Part shown: piece after piece, positions 1 through 8,982 of the stretch
How the letters are laid out: every line of letters starts with the position of its first letter
Position numbering within the stretch: the first letter of the stretch is position 1
Origin: Moraxella sp.
Lineage (GTDB): Bacteria > Pseudomonadota > Gammaproteobacteria > Pseudomonadales > Moraxellaceae
Length of the DNA stretch: 64,000 bases
Direction: 5' to 3'
NCBI RefSeq assembly: GCF_030525845.1
Contig: NZ_JAUNDY010000003.1
Coordinates: forward strand, 7,083-71,082
Translations under genes and position numbers: made by a program
The notes under the pieces: generated by a model
The model's database searches: none
What the model saw: the letters and a program-made list of their open reading frames with translations, nothing else
Told to the model about the DNA's origin: nothing

Positions 1-16
1 TACTGACAAGGCGTTA

Positions 17-41
17 CCCCCCCCCCCCCACTTTTTTTTTT
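17..41. repeat. C13 homopolymer followed by T10
   Basis: Thirteen C residues run from 17 to 29, then AC, then ten T residues from 32 to 41. The tract starts 15 bases beyond the rsmE stop codon. On the minus strand it reads A10 then G13 and would lie upstream of, or inside, whatever gene follows rsmE to the left of the window. Long poly-G/C tracts are a common slipped-strand phase-variation device in Moraxella and Neisseria. The gene it might control is not visible, so its role is inference. Confidence 0.75.
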
Positions 42-44
42 GGT

Positions 45-779
45 TTATATCCCAACAAGCCATCGCCCAAGCACAGCACTGACCGCACTTTCGGTTCGCA
101 GTATTCGCTCGCCAAAAGTCAATGCCCTCACACCCACACTCTGCAAAAGCTCAATCTCATATGGCACAAATCCCCCCTCCGCTCCGATGATAACGACTTT
201 TGGCAGGGTTTGCGCTTTTGTCAAAAACCCATCAAAACCCATCTGTGCATAAGGGTGAAAAACCACCGCCCTGCCACCCACCATCAACTGTGACAACTCA
301 TCTTGCACAAAGGGCTTAAACCGCTTGGCAAGTCTGATGGTCGGTGGCATGCTGTCCATGCCTTGTTGAAGCCCCTCCAACACAAACTCGTCAAGCCTAG
401 CCAATAGAGGAGAACCCCAGTAGCTTTTGTCGGTGCGTACGCTATTGATGAGAATGATTTCGTTTACTCCAAAGGCTGTCATGTCCAACATCAGTCGCCG
501 TAGCACCTTTGGTCGTGGCAAAGCAAGAATGACGGTAACACCCAGTTTGGGAGGCGGTGGTTGGTTTAGTAAGACATCTACCAACACACAACTCTCATCA
601 TCGAGCCGACCAATTTTACCCATTCCTAGATAACCACCCAACTCGCCAATTTTGAGGGTGTCGCCCACATCTGCCTTTAATACCGTCTTGATGTGCGTAA
701 GTTGGTTAACATCGGTAATGATGGCGGTACCATCGGTGTGATTTATTGAGGCTTTGGGTAAAATTAATACGTTCATCAT
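45..779 (-). CDS. rsmE: 16S rRNA (uracil-1498-N3)-methyltransferase RsmE
   Basis: RsmE methylates N3 of U1498 in 16S rRNA, in the cytoplasm, using S-adenosylmethionine. The 244-aa length fits the family. The SPOUT-type C-terminal knot is visible as IIGAEGGF near residue 197 and GERILRTESAV near residue 224. An N-terminal PUA-like barrel precedes it. The ATG at 779 shares one base with the waaA stop (TGATG), which argues for translational coupling; a GTG one codon upstream and a further ATG at 776 are alternatives. It is the last visible gene of the pepN-sel1-waaA-rsmE operon. Confidence 0.92.
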   Translation of the reverse strand: MMNVLILPKASINHTDGTAIITDVNQLTHIKTVLKADVGDTLKIGELGGYLGMGKIGRLDDESCVLVDVLLNQPPPPKLGVTVILALPRPKVLRRLMLDMTAFGVNEIILINSVRTDKSYWGSPLLARLDEFVLEGLQQGMDSMPPTIRLAKRFKPFVQDELSQLMVGGRAVVFHPYAQMGFDGFLTKAQTLPKVVIIGAEGGFVPYEIELLQSVGVRALTFGERILRTESAVSAVLGRWLVGI

Positions 780-2059
780 CACACCTTTAATACAGCCATT
801 AAAAGCTCAAATTGCTCTTTATCCGCATTTGCTCTTTGTTTTGTCAATGCCTTTGCCGATTCTCCTGCCACACCAGCAGACTCTGGGTCGGTCAGCCATG
901 CTTTGACGACCTCATACAGCCCCTCATCGTCAGTTTGGATAAGTCCGCCTACTGCCATCAAATCTGAGACGATGTCCGTACAGTTTTTGACGTACCGTCC
1001 CATGACAACAGGCGTACCGACGCTGGCAGGCTCAATGGGGTTATGCCCCCCTTTATCCACAAATGAACCACCTACCACCGCCACCTGACAGATGCCATAC
1101 CACGCCAAAAGCTCGCCCATACTGTCTGCTAGATACACTTGGGTATCCCCAAAAATCGCCTCATCACAACTTCGCCGATGGCAAATGAACCCCTTGCACA
1201 ACGTCGCCACTTCCTCAAAACGCTCTGGGTGACGTGGCACTAGGATAAGTAATGCATTTTCAGAATCCGCCAGTAGTTTTTGGTGCACATCAAGTGCCAA
1301 CGCTTCCTCGCCTGCGTGCGTGCTTGCCATGACCCAGATGGGGCGGTTTTTGATGTGCCATGTCTGCATTTCATGATAAATCGGCAAATCATGACGTGCC
1401 TGAGTACACCATTTTAAAGAATATGCCCTACCCACCTTATCCGCCCTCGCCCCAAGAGCGATGAAATTATCACGACTGCTATCATCTTGGGCGATGATAT
1501 AAGACAAGTTTGTCATCATGGCACGGCTAAGGCGTGAAAATTTTTGGTAACTAACAAAGGAGCTTTGGGTAAGTCTGGCATTTACCAGCACGCTAGGAAT
1601 GTTATTTTTTGCCAAAAGATACAAAGTATTTGCCCAAAGTTCAGTTTCAATAAATATCGCCATCTTAAAAGATGTATGAGACAAAAACCGCCGAACCACT
1701 CCCACATCGTCCACAGGCACAAAACTGTGCTGAACACGCCCCCCAAGCTCATCACCAAACAGCTTATCCGCCCTTGCAAAACCAGTCTGAGTAGTGCTAG
1801 TTATCCACAGCCCAAAACCTGAATCTAGTAACATTTTTAGCAAAGGATAAGCGGTGTTTAATTCCCCAAGCGACACCGCATGACACCAAATTACCCCCCT
1901 AGCACCTGTGGGAGCAGGCAGATAATGATATCCAAACCTCTCGTTAATTTCACGCTCATAATAAGGAAGTTTGGCTCGTTTTCTGGCGAGTGATAAGCGG
2001 TATAGAGGCTTTGCAAAGGCAATAACAAAGCGATAATACCAAGGCGAATTTATGACCAT
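779..2059 (-). CDS. waaA: 3-deoxy-D-manno-octulosonic acid (Kdo) transferase
   Basis: WaaA transfers Kdo from CMP-Kdo to lipid A precursor at the cytoplasmic face of the inner membrane, the first step of LPS/LOS core assembly. About 426 aa, typical for the family. The N-terminal glycosyltransferase domain carries WCHAVSLGE near residue 60, and the C-terminal half has the GGSFVDKGGHNPIEPA motif that lines the nucleotide-sugar site. I chose the ATG at 2059 (MVINSPWYYR) rather than an upstream start at 2089, because the latter would overlap the preceding gene by 23 bases and adds no conserved sequence. Last base overlaps the rsmE start. Confidence 0.93.
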   Translation of the reverse strand: MVINSPWYYRFVIAFAKPLYRLSLARKRAKLPYYEREINERFGYHYLPAPTGARGVIWCHAVSLGELNTAYPLLKMLLDSGFGLWITSTTQTGFARADKLFGDELGGRVQHSFVPVDDVGVVRRFLSHTSFKMAIFIETELWANTLYLLAKNNIPSVLVNARLTQSSFVSYQKFSRLSRAMMTNLSYIIAQDDSSRDNFIALGARADKVGRAYSLKWCTQARHDLPIYHEMQTWHIKNRPIWVMASTHAGEEALALDVHQKLLADSENALLILVPRHPERFEEVATLCKGFICHRRSCDEAIFGDTQVYLADSMGELLAWYGICQVAVVGGSFVDKGGHNPIEPASVGTPVVMGRYVKNCTDIVSDLMAVGGLIQTDDEGLYEVVKAWLTDPESAGVAGESAKALTKQRANADKEQFELLMAVLKV

Positions 2060-2066
2060 ATCCACC

Positions 2067-3605
2067 CTACAATATGATACTAAGCACAATAAGAAGCAAC
2101 AACGCTCCCACGCTCACGCCCAAAAGTAGCATGCCATAGCGTTTGTCGGAGGCTTTTTCGGTGCGATAGCTGTCTTTTAGGACTTCTACTTGATTCATGT
2201 AGGCACAGACTTTTTTTGCCTCAGGGTGTCCGCCATCTGCCGATTTTTTTAGCCAATGTTCCCCCAACATCACGTCCATCGCCACACCGCCATCGTCCGC
2301 ACGAAACCCCTGATAGTACAAGCGACTGAGCAGTTTTTGAGCTCGAATATCCCCAGCCTCGCTGGCTCTTTTGGTTAGCATGGTGGCTTTTGCTACATCT
2401 ATACCCACGCCACGCCCTTCAAAATAATATAACGCCAAACGAAGCATGGCAGAGGTGTTGCCCTGCTTAATTAGCCCCACAAGCAAAGATAGAGCCTGCT
2501 TGCGGATATGTTGTTGTTGGTCGCTAAACGTGATATTATCTAGCAAGTCGCCTTTTGACAGCTTATCTTCGATGAATTCATCAAATTTATTAAGCGTCAT
2601 ACTCGCTCTTTGGTAATCGTGAACAGCGTCGCTGGGTGTGTTTATATTTTTCAAATCCTGATATGCCTCCAAAAAAAGCTTGGGTGTGTGCGAGGCCCTT
2701 GCTTTTTGCTTATAAGCTGATGGAGGCAAAACATGAGACTTTTGGGGTGTGCTTGATGTAGGATTTACAACGGAAGTTGGCATAGGGTTTTGAGGGCTTG
2801 GCGTGTTTTGTGAAGGCTGATTTGGAGCTTGGGGGATAGGCTCGGCAATGGAATTTGTGTTTGATGATACGTCTGTTTTGGGCGATTGGGAGGTTTGACA
2901 AAATAATGCTTTGGCATGATTGCTGCCGCCATCGCTACTTTGTAGAGCCTTAATTCGCTCAATAAAATCATGCACCGCCCAGTATAAGCTGTCTTCTGCC
3001 GTGCCTATTTTTTGTCCATCGTCATTTAAGTCTGAGGCAAACGCACGCTCCATAGAGCCAAACAATCGTGTGGCTATGATTGGCAAAATAAACAGCCTTG
3101 TCGCCACCTCACGCCCAGCAGGATTGACCCCCTGACACAGCACGCCAGCCCCATAATAAAAGTCATCCAATTCATCTGCCATCACAACCGAAGCAAAAGC
3201 CTCTTGCATGGACGAAAACAGGCGAGCATACACACGCCCAAAACCATCTGCGGTATAAATTGTCAGCTTGGGCTTAGGCATGGCAGTTGATTTTGCCAAA
3301 ACTGATAACACCCCATCAATGACCGCCACCACATGATAAAATAGCACGACAAACAGCCGAGCAAAATCAGGGTGAGCCACTGCACGCTCCTCTGTGATGT
3401 TTTTGCCAGCCAAATCCGACTTAATCGCCGACAACAGTACGTCCACCACTTTTAGGCTGTCCAGATTTACCCCCCAAGTCGCCTCCTCTGCACCAGCAAG
3501 ATTGGCAAGTCTTTGATGATAAGCGAAGTTTTTTCCGCCAGCAGGGATACTTTGCCACAGCCTAAGTACGTCATTATCAAATTCAAACTGAACAAAAGCA
3601 CTCAT
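2067..3605 (-). CDS. Sel1-repeat protein with C-terminal membrane anchor
   Basis: A 512-aa protein of unknown function. The N-terminal half (about 1-220) is helical with no motif I recognise. Residues about 225-330 are a Pro/Gln/Ser/Thr-rich linker of low complexity. Residues about 385-470 contain two Sel1-like (TPR-like) repeats, recognisable by AMLRLALYYFEGRGV and the following AKATMLTKRASEAGDIRAQ. A single hydrophobic helix near residues 488-510 ends the protein, so it is probably tail-anchored with the repeats in the cytoplasm. The start ATG overlaps the pepN stop by four bases (ATGA). Sel1 proteins are usually protein-protein adaptors; the partner here is unknown. Confidence 0.75.
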   Translation of the reverse strand: MSAFVQFEFDNDVLRLWQSIPAGGKNFAYHQRLANLAGAEEATWGVNLDSLKVVDVLLSAIKSDLAGKNITEERAVAHPDFARLFVVLFYHVVAVIDGVLSVLAKSTAMPKPKLTIYTADGFGRVYARLFSSMQEAFASVVMADELDDFYYGAGVLCQGVNPAGREVATRLFILPIIATRLFGSMERAFASDLNDDGQKIGTAEDSLYWAVHDFIERIKALQSSDGGSNHAKALFCQTSQSPKTDVSSNTNSIAEPIPQAPNQPSQNTPSPQNPMPTSVVNPTSSTPQKSHVLPPSAYKQKARASHTPKLFLEAYQDLKNINTPSDAVHDYQRASMTLNKFDEFIEDKLSKGDLLDNITFSDQQQHIRKQALSLLVGLIKQGNTSAMLRLALYYFEGRGVGIDVAKATMLTKRASEAGDIRAQKLLSRLYYQGFRADDGGVAMDVMLGEHWLKKSADGGHPEAKKVCAYMNQVEVLKDSYRTEKASDKRYGMLLLGVSVGALLLLIVLSIIL

Positions 3606-6220
3606 GGCATATCCTTAATCATGTTATTTAAAAATTCTAGCACGTTTTTGGAGCTTACTTGCTCCTTTAAGCGAGTCAAATATCCATACGCCATCGTACG
3701 TCTATCAGAGGTAAGTGTGTTAAAGCGTGCCAACGCTGACAGCAGACGAGAGGCTAGCACAGGGTTTGTGTCATCTAATCTTGCCACAGCTGAGGTAAAT
3801 AACGCCAAGCCCTCTTTTGTCCATAGTTGGGTGGGCTTGGTGGTTAGCCCCATCAAGGTGGTACGCACACGATTGGGGGTATGCCAATCATAATCTTCCC
3901 TATCCATCAGCCGTCCAATGTCTGCCACATCACGACTGTTTGCCTTTGCCTGCACGCTAAACCACGAATCAATGACCAGTGCTTCATCGCTAAATTCATC
4001 ATAAAACGCCTGCACATATTCATCGGCACGCCCCAAATCAAACTCAATCATCGCAGATAACGCCCCCAACTTCTCACTCATGCATGTGGCATTATCGTAC
4101 TGATGATAACTTAGCGGTTCGGCACGCTGTCGGTTTGTAGTTAACGCCAAGTCAAGCAAAACATTACGAAGCAATCGCACGCCACGAGCGTCAGGGCTGT
4201 CTACATATTCTGTGATTGGCAATTTATCATACCAAGCAAATATCTCATCAGACAGACCGTCTGCGATTTTTTGTTTGAGCGTATCTCTGATGTGCTTGAC
4301 CTTATCAGGGTCATAATCATGCTCGTAGGCACTGGCAAGCTCTTTTTCGCCAGTCAAATCAAACAATCTGGCCGCCAACATGGGGTCGCTCTCTATTAAT
4401 GTTGGTACACTTGTTTTTAGAGCGTCAATTAAAACATTGACATCATCAGAGCTTCCCATCAACAGACGCATGTTTAGGGTTTGCACCGCTTGCCAACGAT
4501 TAAAACCCTGCTCCTCAAAGGCAATCAGCTTTGACAATTCCTCATCGCTACATACAAAATCCAACTGCACGGGTGCCGAAAAATTACGCAATACCGACAC
4601 CACAGGACGAATATTTTGTGCGGTACAAATGCCCTCAAACACAAAACTGCCCTCCTCGTCAGTCAGATAGCACAGACGCTCTGCCAACATCTGCCCTGTG
4701 CTTTTATCAAATATCGCCACATCAATCGGCATGGGCAGTGCTTTTGGTTCATCTAACCCTGCAACACGGCGTGTCTTTTGACGAAAATTTAACACCACTT
4801 TATCATCAATAAAATCAAAATCCCCTGATAAAACTGGTGTACCCGCCTGACGATACCACGCCAAAAAGTCAAGCACCCTCTCATCGCCCACGCTCATCGC
4901 TGATAAAAAATCCTCGATGGTTACTGCTTGTCCATCATAACGGCGAAAATACTCGTCCATGCCCTGACGGAATTTTTGCTCGCCAAGTAGCGTGGCTATC
5001 ATACGAACAATCTCTGCTCCTTTTTCGTACACGGTAGCAGTATAGAAGTTATTAATCTCCACAAAACTCTCAGGACGCACAGGGTGAGCCAGTACGCCAG
5101 CATCCTCAGGAAACTGCGTGGCACGAAGCACCGCCACGTCCTCGATACGCTGAACTGCCTTTGAGCGATGACTGCCCGAAAATGACTGGTCTCGATATAC
5201 TGTCAAACCCTCTTTTAAACAAAGCTGAAACCAATCACGGCAGGTAATGCGGTTGCCCGTCCAATTATGAAAATACTCATGAGCAATCACGGAACGCACA
5301 TAAAAACTTCGCTCATCGGTGGTCGTCTTGGGCGTGGATAGCACACATGAGGTATTAAAGATGTTTAGTCCCTTATTTTCCATCGCCCCCATGTTAAATT
5401 GTCCTGTGGCGACAATCATATAACGGTCAAGGTCATATGCTCGCCCATAATGTACCTCGTCCCACACCATCGCATCTTTTAGGGCGGTCATGGCGACATG
5501 GCACTTATCAATATCATGTGGCACAGCATAAATTTCCAGCAAAACCTCACGCCCCTCCATTGTCGTAAAACGGTCGGTCAGCACCGCAAAGTTACCTATC
5601 ACGCAGGCAAACAGGTAGCTGGGCTTTTTGGTGGGGTCATGCCAAATGGCAAAATGCCTATCCTCTCCCACATCGCCCATCTCCACCAAATTCCCATTAG
5701 CAAGTAGCGTGGCAAATCGCTTAGGTGCCTCCACCCTTGTGGTGTACTCACACAGTACATCAGGGCGGTCAGGAAAAAAGGTAATTTTGCGAAAGCCCTC
5801 AGGCTCACACTGGGTAACAAACATCAACTCCCTACCCACGCCAGCTTGATACAGCCCCTCTAAGGCGGTGTTAGTCTGTGGCGTGATCTTTACTTGCGTT
5901 GCTACCGAAAAACGCTCGCCCCAGCCCTCTTGCACACGGATGGTTAGTTGCTCATCATCTTGATGATAATCCGACTCCGAAAGTGCCTCATCATTGACAC
6001 TTACCGCCTGCAAATCCAGCTCTCGCCCAAACAGCGTCAGCGTCTCATGCTGATTGCTTTTGGGGTTTTTGCTTACCGTCATGACCGCCCCTACTGTGGC
6101 ATATTCCTCAAACAAACGAATGTCTAAGTAAATATCATCAACCAAAAACGCAGGTGGCGTATAATCTTTTAGGTAAATCTTTTGGGGGGTTTTGTTGGCG
6201 GTGGTAGAAAGGTCGCTCAT
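3602..6220 (-). CDS. pepN: aminopeptidase N (M1 family)
   Basis: A zinc aminopeptidase that removes N-terminal residues from peptides in the cytoplasm. 872 aa, the usual PepN length. The substrate-binding GAMEN motif (MGAMENKGLNIF) lies near residue 275. The zinc site HEYFH is near 312, with the third ligand in KEGLTVYRD about 19 residues later. A C-terminal helical domain is present to the end. It is the first gene of a minus-strand operon with sel1, waaA and rsmE; the stop codon overlaps the next start. Upstream lies a 367-base non-coding stretch that should hold its promoter. Confidence 0.96.
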   Translation of the reverse strand: MSDLSTTANKTPQKIYLKDYTPPAFLVDDIYLDIRLFEEYATVGAVMTVSKNPKSNQHETLTLFGRELDLQAVSVNDEALSESDYHQDDEQLTIRVQEGWGERFSVATQVKITPQTNTALEGLYQAGVGRELMFVTQCEPEGFRKITFFPDRPDVLCEYTTRVEAPKRFATLLANGNLVEMGDVGEDRHFAIWHDPTKKPSYLFACVIGNFAVLTDRFTTMEGREVLLEIYAVPHDIDKCHVAMTALKDAMVWDEVHYGRAYDLDRYMIVATGQFNMGAMENKGLNIFNTSCVLSTPKTTTDERSFYVRSVIAHEYFHNWTGNRITCRDWFQLCLKEGLTVYRDQSFSGSHRSKAVQRIEDVAVLRATQFPEDAGVLAHPVRPESFVEINNFYTATVYEKGAEIVRMIATLLGEQKFRQGMDEYFRRYDGQAVTIEDFLSAMSVGDERVLDFLAWYRQAGTPVLSGDFDFIDDKVVLNFRQKTRRVAGLDEPKALPMPIDVAIFDKSTGQMLAERLCYLTDEEGSFVFEGICTAQNIRPVVSVLRNFSAPVQLDFVCSDEELSKLIAFEEQGFNRWQAVQTLNMRLLMGSSDDVNVLIDALKTSVPTLIESDPMLAARLFDLTGEKELASAYEHDYDPDKVKHIRDTLKQKIADGLSDEIFAWYDKLPITEYVDSPDARGVRLLRNVLLDLALTTNRQRAEPLSYHQYDNATCMSEKLGALSAMIEFDLGRADEYVQAFYDEFSDEALVIDSWFSVQAKANSRDVADIGRLMDREDYDWHTPNRVRTTLMGLTTKPTQLWTKEGLALFTSAVARLDDTNPVLASRLLSALARFNTLTSDRRTMAYGYLTRLKEQVSSKNVLEFLNNMIKDMP

Positions 6221-6587
6221 GAGACACTCGATGTAAAATAATAAAAATAACGTATCATACTACCAAATTTTTATGCCCAAAAAAAGAGTGTTTTGCAAAA
6301 TCCGTCAAGCGGTGCGATTTTAATCATAAGAATTATACGCCCAAACACCGCCCATTAAATCCATTTACGATAAGAAAATTATCACAACAAAAGCTTCTTC
6401 ATCCAAAATCCCAAAAAAAATCCGCTGAGTATACCCAAAAATAACCCCCAAATGACTTGTCAAAAAACCATAATTTTGTCATCATAGCACAATAATTTTC
6501 ACTTAATTTTGCAAATTGTCATTAAATAGCAAAATGTGATAAAATACAGCGATTTCTTAGTTTTATGTTTTTTTCAAAGGAGCAATT
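6221..6587. other. intergenic region between pepN and pal
   Basis: AT-rich non-coding stretch between divergent genes. No credible ORF on either strand. It must hold the pepN promoter on the minus strand and the pal promoter on the plus strand; the latter is listed separately. Confidence 0.7.
6516..6545 (+). promoter_or_regulatory. putative sigma70 promoter of pal
   Basis: TTGTCA (6516-6521) and TAAAAT (6540-6545) are separated by 18 bases and lie 43 bases before the pal start. A strong AAGGAG ribosome site follows at 6577-6582. Identified by eye only. Confidence 0.5.
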
Positions 6588-7103
6588 ATGCTTACTTCTA
6601 AAATCTCAAAAGCTTTGGTACTGGCTTTGACAGCGGGCACCTTGATGGTAACAGGCTGTGCCAGCAAAAAACCAAAATCACAAGTGGTGGTTGCTCCATT
6701 GGGTAGCGGTCATGGCGGTGGTTATACTGGCGGTGCATTGGTTAACAACTCAGACGCCATCAGAAATGCCGCTCGTAGCCTACAAAACGTGGTTCATTTT
6801 GACTTCAACTCTGATGCCATTCGCTCTGATGCTGCCGCCATTCTTGATCGCCAAGCACAGTTTTTAAATGCCAATCAAGGTGCCAGAGTGCAGATTGCAG
6901 GGCATACCGATGAGCGTGGCACTCGTGAATACAACATGTCTTTGGGCGAGCGTCGTGCTGCTGCCGTACGTAGCTATCTTGCCAGCAAAGGCGTGAACAC
7001 CGCTAATGTTGAAATCATCAGTTTCGGCGAAGAACAGCCTGTTGCCACAGGTTCAAACGAAGCTTCATGGTCTCAAAACCGCCGTGCCGAACTTAGCTAC
7101 TAA
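6588..7103 (+). CDS. pal: peptidoglycan-associated lipoprotein Pal
   Basis: Pal anchors the outer membrane to peptidoglycan and works with TolB/TolA. 171 aa. The signal peptide ends in the lipobox MVTGC with the lipidated Cys at residue 24. A short Gly-rich linker follows, then an OmpA-like domain from about 65 to the end with FDFNSDAIR and the peptidoglycan-binding segment GHTDERGTREYN plus LGERRAAAVRSYL. AAGGAG lies six bases before the ATG. tolB is not adjacent on its 5' side as it is in many proteobacteria: the upstream gene is the divergent pepN. An intrinsic terminator follows. Confidence 0.95.
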   Translation: MLTSKISKALVLALTAGTLMVTGCASKKPKSQVVVAPLGSGHGGGYTGGALVNNSDAIRNAARSLQNVVHFDFNSDAIRSDAAAILDRQAQFLNANQGARVQIAGHTDERGTREYNMSLGERRAAAVRSYLASKGVNTANVEIISFGEEQPVATGSNEASWSQNRRAELSY

Positions 7104-7115
7104 TTTACACACACC

Positions 7116-7143
7116 AAAGCCCACTTTCTCAAGTGGGCTTTTT
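7116..7143 (+). terminator. intrinsic terminator of pal
   Basis: Perfect 10-bp stem AAGCCCACTT/AAGTGGGCTT with a TCTC loop, followed by T residues. Confidence 0.85.
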
Positions 7144-7162
7144 ATTTGTTAATTTTAAAATA

Positions 7163-7190
7163 AAAAAACAGCCCCATCAGGAGCTGTTTT
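7163..7190 (-). terminator. intrinsic terminator of the outer-membrane protein gene
   Basis: On the minus strand AAAACAGC and GCTGTTTT pair across a 10-base loop and run into a T tract. It sits 23 bases past the stop of the 7213-8013 gene and faces the pal terminator. Confidence 0.75.
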
Positions 7191-7212
7191 GGCAATCACA
7201 CAATAAAGGCGA

Positions 7213-8013
7213 TTAGAAGCGGTAGGTTGCACCCACTTTAAAGATTGGGTACCAAGAGATGTTATTGTCGTTGATTTTTTCTCTTAAATCACGTTCTAAC
7301 TCCTCTACTGTACCGCCAGTAATTTGGGCATCGGTGGCAACCTCAACTTGGGTTTTGTATTTGCCAGTATATGCCGCACCTACTTCCCCAAAGAAGCCCA
7401 AACGGTTTAGGCTGTTGGTATTTGGCTTAACACCGATGGTTAGGTATGGTGCTAGGGCATTACCAGATTTGGCTCTAACCTGAACATCGCCTTTTACTTG
7501 GTATTCTTTACCATCAACGGTAATTTTGGCAAGCTCATCAGAGGTAAGTGTAGCCGTGAAATTGTTGTCTTGGAAAATCATGCCCGTACCCACAGTAAAC
7601 TGATTTTTCCATGGACGTAGGTTAACACCAACATAAGGGTTGCTTAGGTCAACATCTAGATTTAGCCTACCAGTATAATCGCCCCACTCATCGCCCAATA
7701 CTTTATTCCAGTTGATGATGGAGTCGTTACCACCAATGTCAGCATTGATGTCAAATTTAGCACCATTCCAACCTGCCACCACCTCTGTGGATTCGTTGGC
7801 TGACCATGCAATGCTCGCACCATAACCTAGTGTGCCCACCTCAACATTGACCGCACCTGGCTTAGATAGAGTGGTAAATACTGTCTTACCACCATCTACG
7901 ATGGTACTACCTGCATCTGCAATGGTATCGCCCACATCAGAAATCACACCAGCCATTGCTACATTAGAAAGCACCGCAGTAGCTACCAAAGCACTTAATT
8001 TAAAAAGCTTCAT
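7213..8013 (-). CDS. outer-membrane beta-barrel protein, unknown function
   Basis: A secreted protein of 266 aa. It has a clear signal peptide (MKLFKLSALVATAVLSNVAMA) cleaved after AMA. Alternating hydrophobic strands fill the mature protein, for example VEVGTLGYGASIAW and NPYVGVNLRPW, and the chain ends in an aromatic residue (GATYRF), which is the usual outer-membrane assembly signal. I do not recognise a specific porin or enzyme family. The ATG at 8013 was chosen over an upstream start at 8043 because it begins the signal peptide and has GGAGA six bases upstream. Confidence 0.75.
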   Translation of the reverse strand: MKLFKLSALVATAVLSNVAMAGVISDVGDTIADAGSTIVDGGKTVFTTLSKPGAVNVEVGTLGYGASIAWSANESTEVVAGWNGAKFDINADIGGNDSIINWNKVLGDEWGDYTGRLNLDVDLSNPYVGVNLRPWKNQFTVGTGMIFQDNNFTATLTSDELAKITVDGKEYQVKGDVQVRAKSGNALAPYLTIGVKPNTNSLNRLGFFGEVGAAYTGKYKTQVEVATDAQITGGTVEELERDLREKINDNNISWYPIFKVGATYRF

Positions 8014-8035
8014 TACATTCTCCACATTGGTTAAA

Positions 8036-8062
8036 AACAACAACTAAGATAGCTTTCTTAGT
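8036..8062 (-). terminator. putative terminator of the minor-pilin operon
   Basis: On the minus strand ACTAAGA and TCTTAGT pair across a 6-base loop, followed by TTGTTGTTTTT. The stop codon of the last pilin gene lies inside the stem. Confidence 0.55.
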
Positions 8063-8480
8063 CTTTCCACTCATCGCCTGTACCACACTGGGTGCTTCGG
8101 CATTTTACCCCTTGATGATTATAGGTAAGCGTCCCATCATCTGCCATCATCGTACCAGAGACGGGTGTTGCTGTTAACGTCCAGCCCGTAACACGCCCAC
8201 TGTCATCATTAACGGTAGTCATTTGCGTAGTATAAAGTGTCACGCCTGTTTTTGGGAAGTTTCCTTGATAATCGCCTGTATTGACACGAGAGTACGACCC
8301 CTGAGCCAACTTGGCGGACTCTATTTTGCCACCCATTGAGGTCAGCTCCGCCATCATATCAGCACGCTTGGTTTTGATGACATATTTTTGGTAGTTGGGG
8401 TAGGCGATGGCAGATAATACACCAATAATTGCTACTGCAATCACAAGCTCAATAAGCGTAAAGCCCTTTTGATTTACCAT
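8058..8480 (-). CDS. pilE: type IV pilus minor pilin, PilE-like
   Basis: A 140-aa prepilin. The five-residue leader MVNQK plus Gly precedes the processing site G/FTLIE, with Glu at position +5, followed by a hydrophobic helix VIAVAIIGVLSAIAYP. The pattern AYPNYQKYVIKTKRADMMAEL is typical of PilE/ComF-type minor pilins. A Cys pair near the C-terminus (KCRSTQCG) may form the disulfide loop. The ATG at 8480 overlaps the end of the upstream pilin gene by seven bases. Cleavage and N-methylation would be by PilD, encoded at 52040. Last gene of the operon. Confidence 0.85.
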   Translation of the reverse strand: MVNQKGFTLIELVIAVAIIGVLSAIAYPNYQKYVIKTKRADMMAELTSMGGKIESAKLAQGSYSRVNTGDYQGNFPKTGVTLYTTQMTTVNDDSGRVTGWTLTATPVSGTMMADDGTLTYNHQGVKCRSTQCGTGDEWKD

Positions 8481-8974
8481 GACTCCACTCCTGCACCTGT
8501 ACAATCGGTTGTATAACTAAAATCTGATTCCATACTACGACATCTTTGACCTGTACTTGACAAAAAGTACTTATACTTAATAGCAGACATCGCTTCATCA
8601 TTTGGCGTTGCCAACATAACCCACTGACTACCATTAGCATCAGCATCGCCCAATGCTCTACCCTCCACATCAGTAATAGCAATGATATAACGGTTTTTGG
8701 TGTCATTGGTGTGGACGGTCTTAGAACCGTCCTCATAGGCGTATGACTCTGTGCCACCAGAGATTTTTTTAGGAGCAAAACCTTTATAAGTCAGACGGCT
8801 AGAACGATACCGCTCCATCTCCATAGACAGCGACTGCATTCTTGCTACTGCCTGAGCTTCGGCATTACGGACAATATAGCGAGTGTACGAGCCGTAAGCA
8901 ATGGAAGCAAGTACCGCCAATATTGCCAAAGCTATCACTAACTCAACCAGCGTAAATCCTTGATTATGTTTCAT
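8474..8974 (-). CDS. pilE: type IV pilus minor pilin, PilE-like
   Basis: A 166-aa prepilin with leader MKHNQ-G, processing site G/FTLVE and Glu at +5, then a hydrophobic helix. Conserved MERYRSSRLTYKGF follows. Two Cys residues near the C-terminus (RCRSME and TTDCTG) are placed like the pilin disulfide pair. It lies eight bases after pilY1 and overlaps the next pilin gene. Two consecutive PilE-like genes after pilY1 are known in relatives of Acinetobacter; which one corresponds to PilE of Pseudomonas cannot be told from the sequence alone. Confidence 0.83.
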   Translation of the reverse strand: MKHNQGFTLVELVIALAILAVLASIAYGSYTRYIVRNAEAQAVARMQSLSMEMERYRSSRLTYKGFAPKKISGGTESYAYEDGSKTVHTNDTKNRYIIAITDVEGRALGDADANGSQWVMLATPNDEAMSAIKYKYFLSSTGQRCRSMESDFSYTTDCTGAGVESW

Positions 8975-8982
8975 GGCTCACC

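Noticed and set aside
8449..8778. Minus-strand open frame of 109 codons overlapping the PilE-like gene
   Set aside because: It is fully inside a well-supported prepilin gene in another frame and has Met/Trp-rich, non-protein-like composition.
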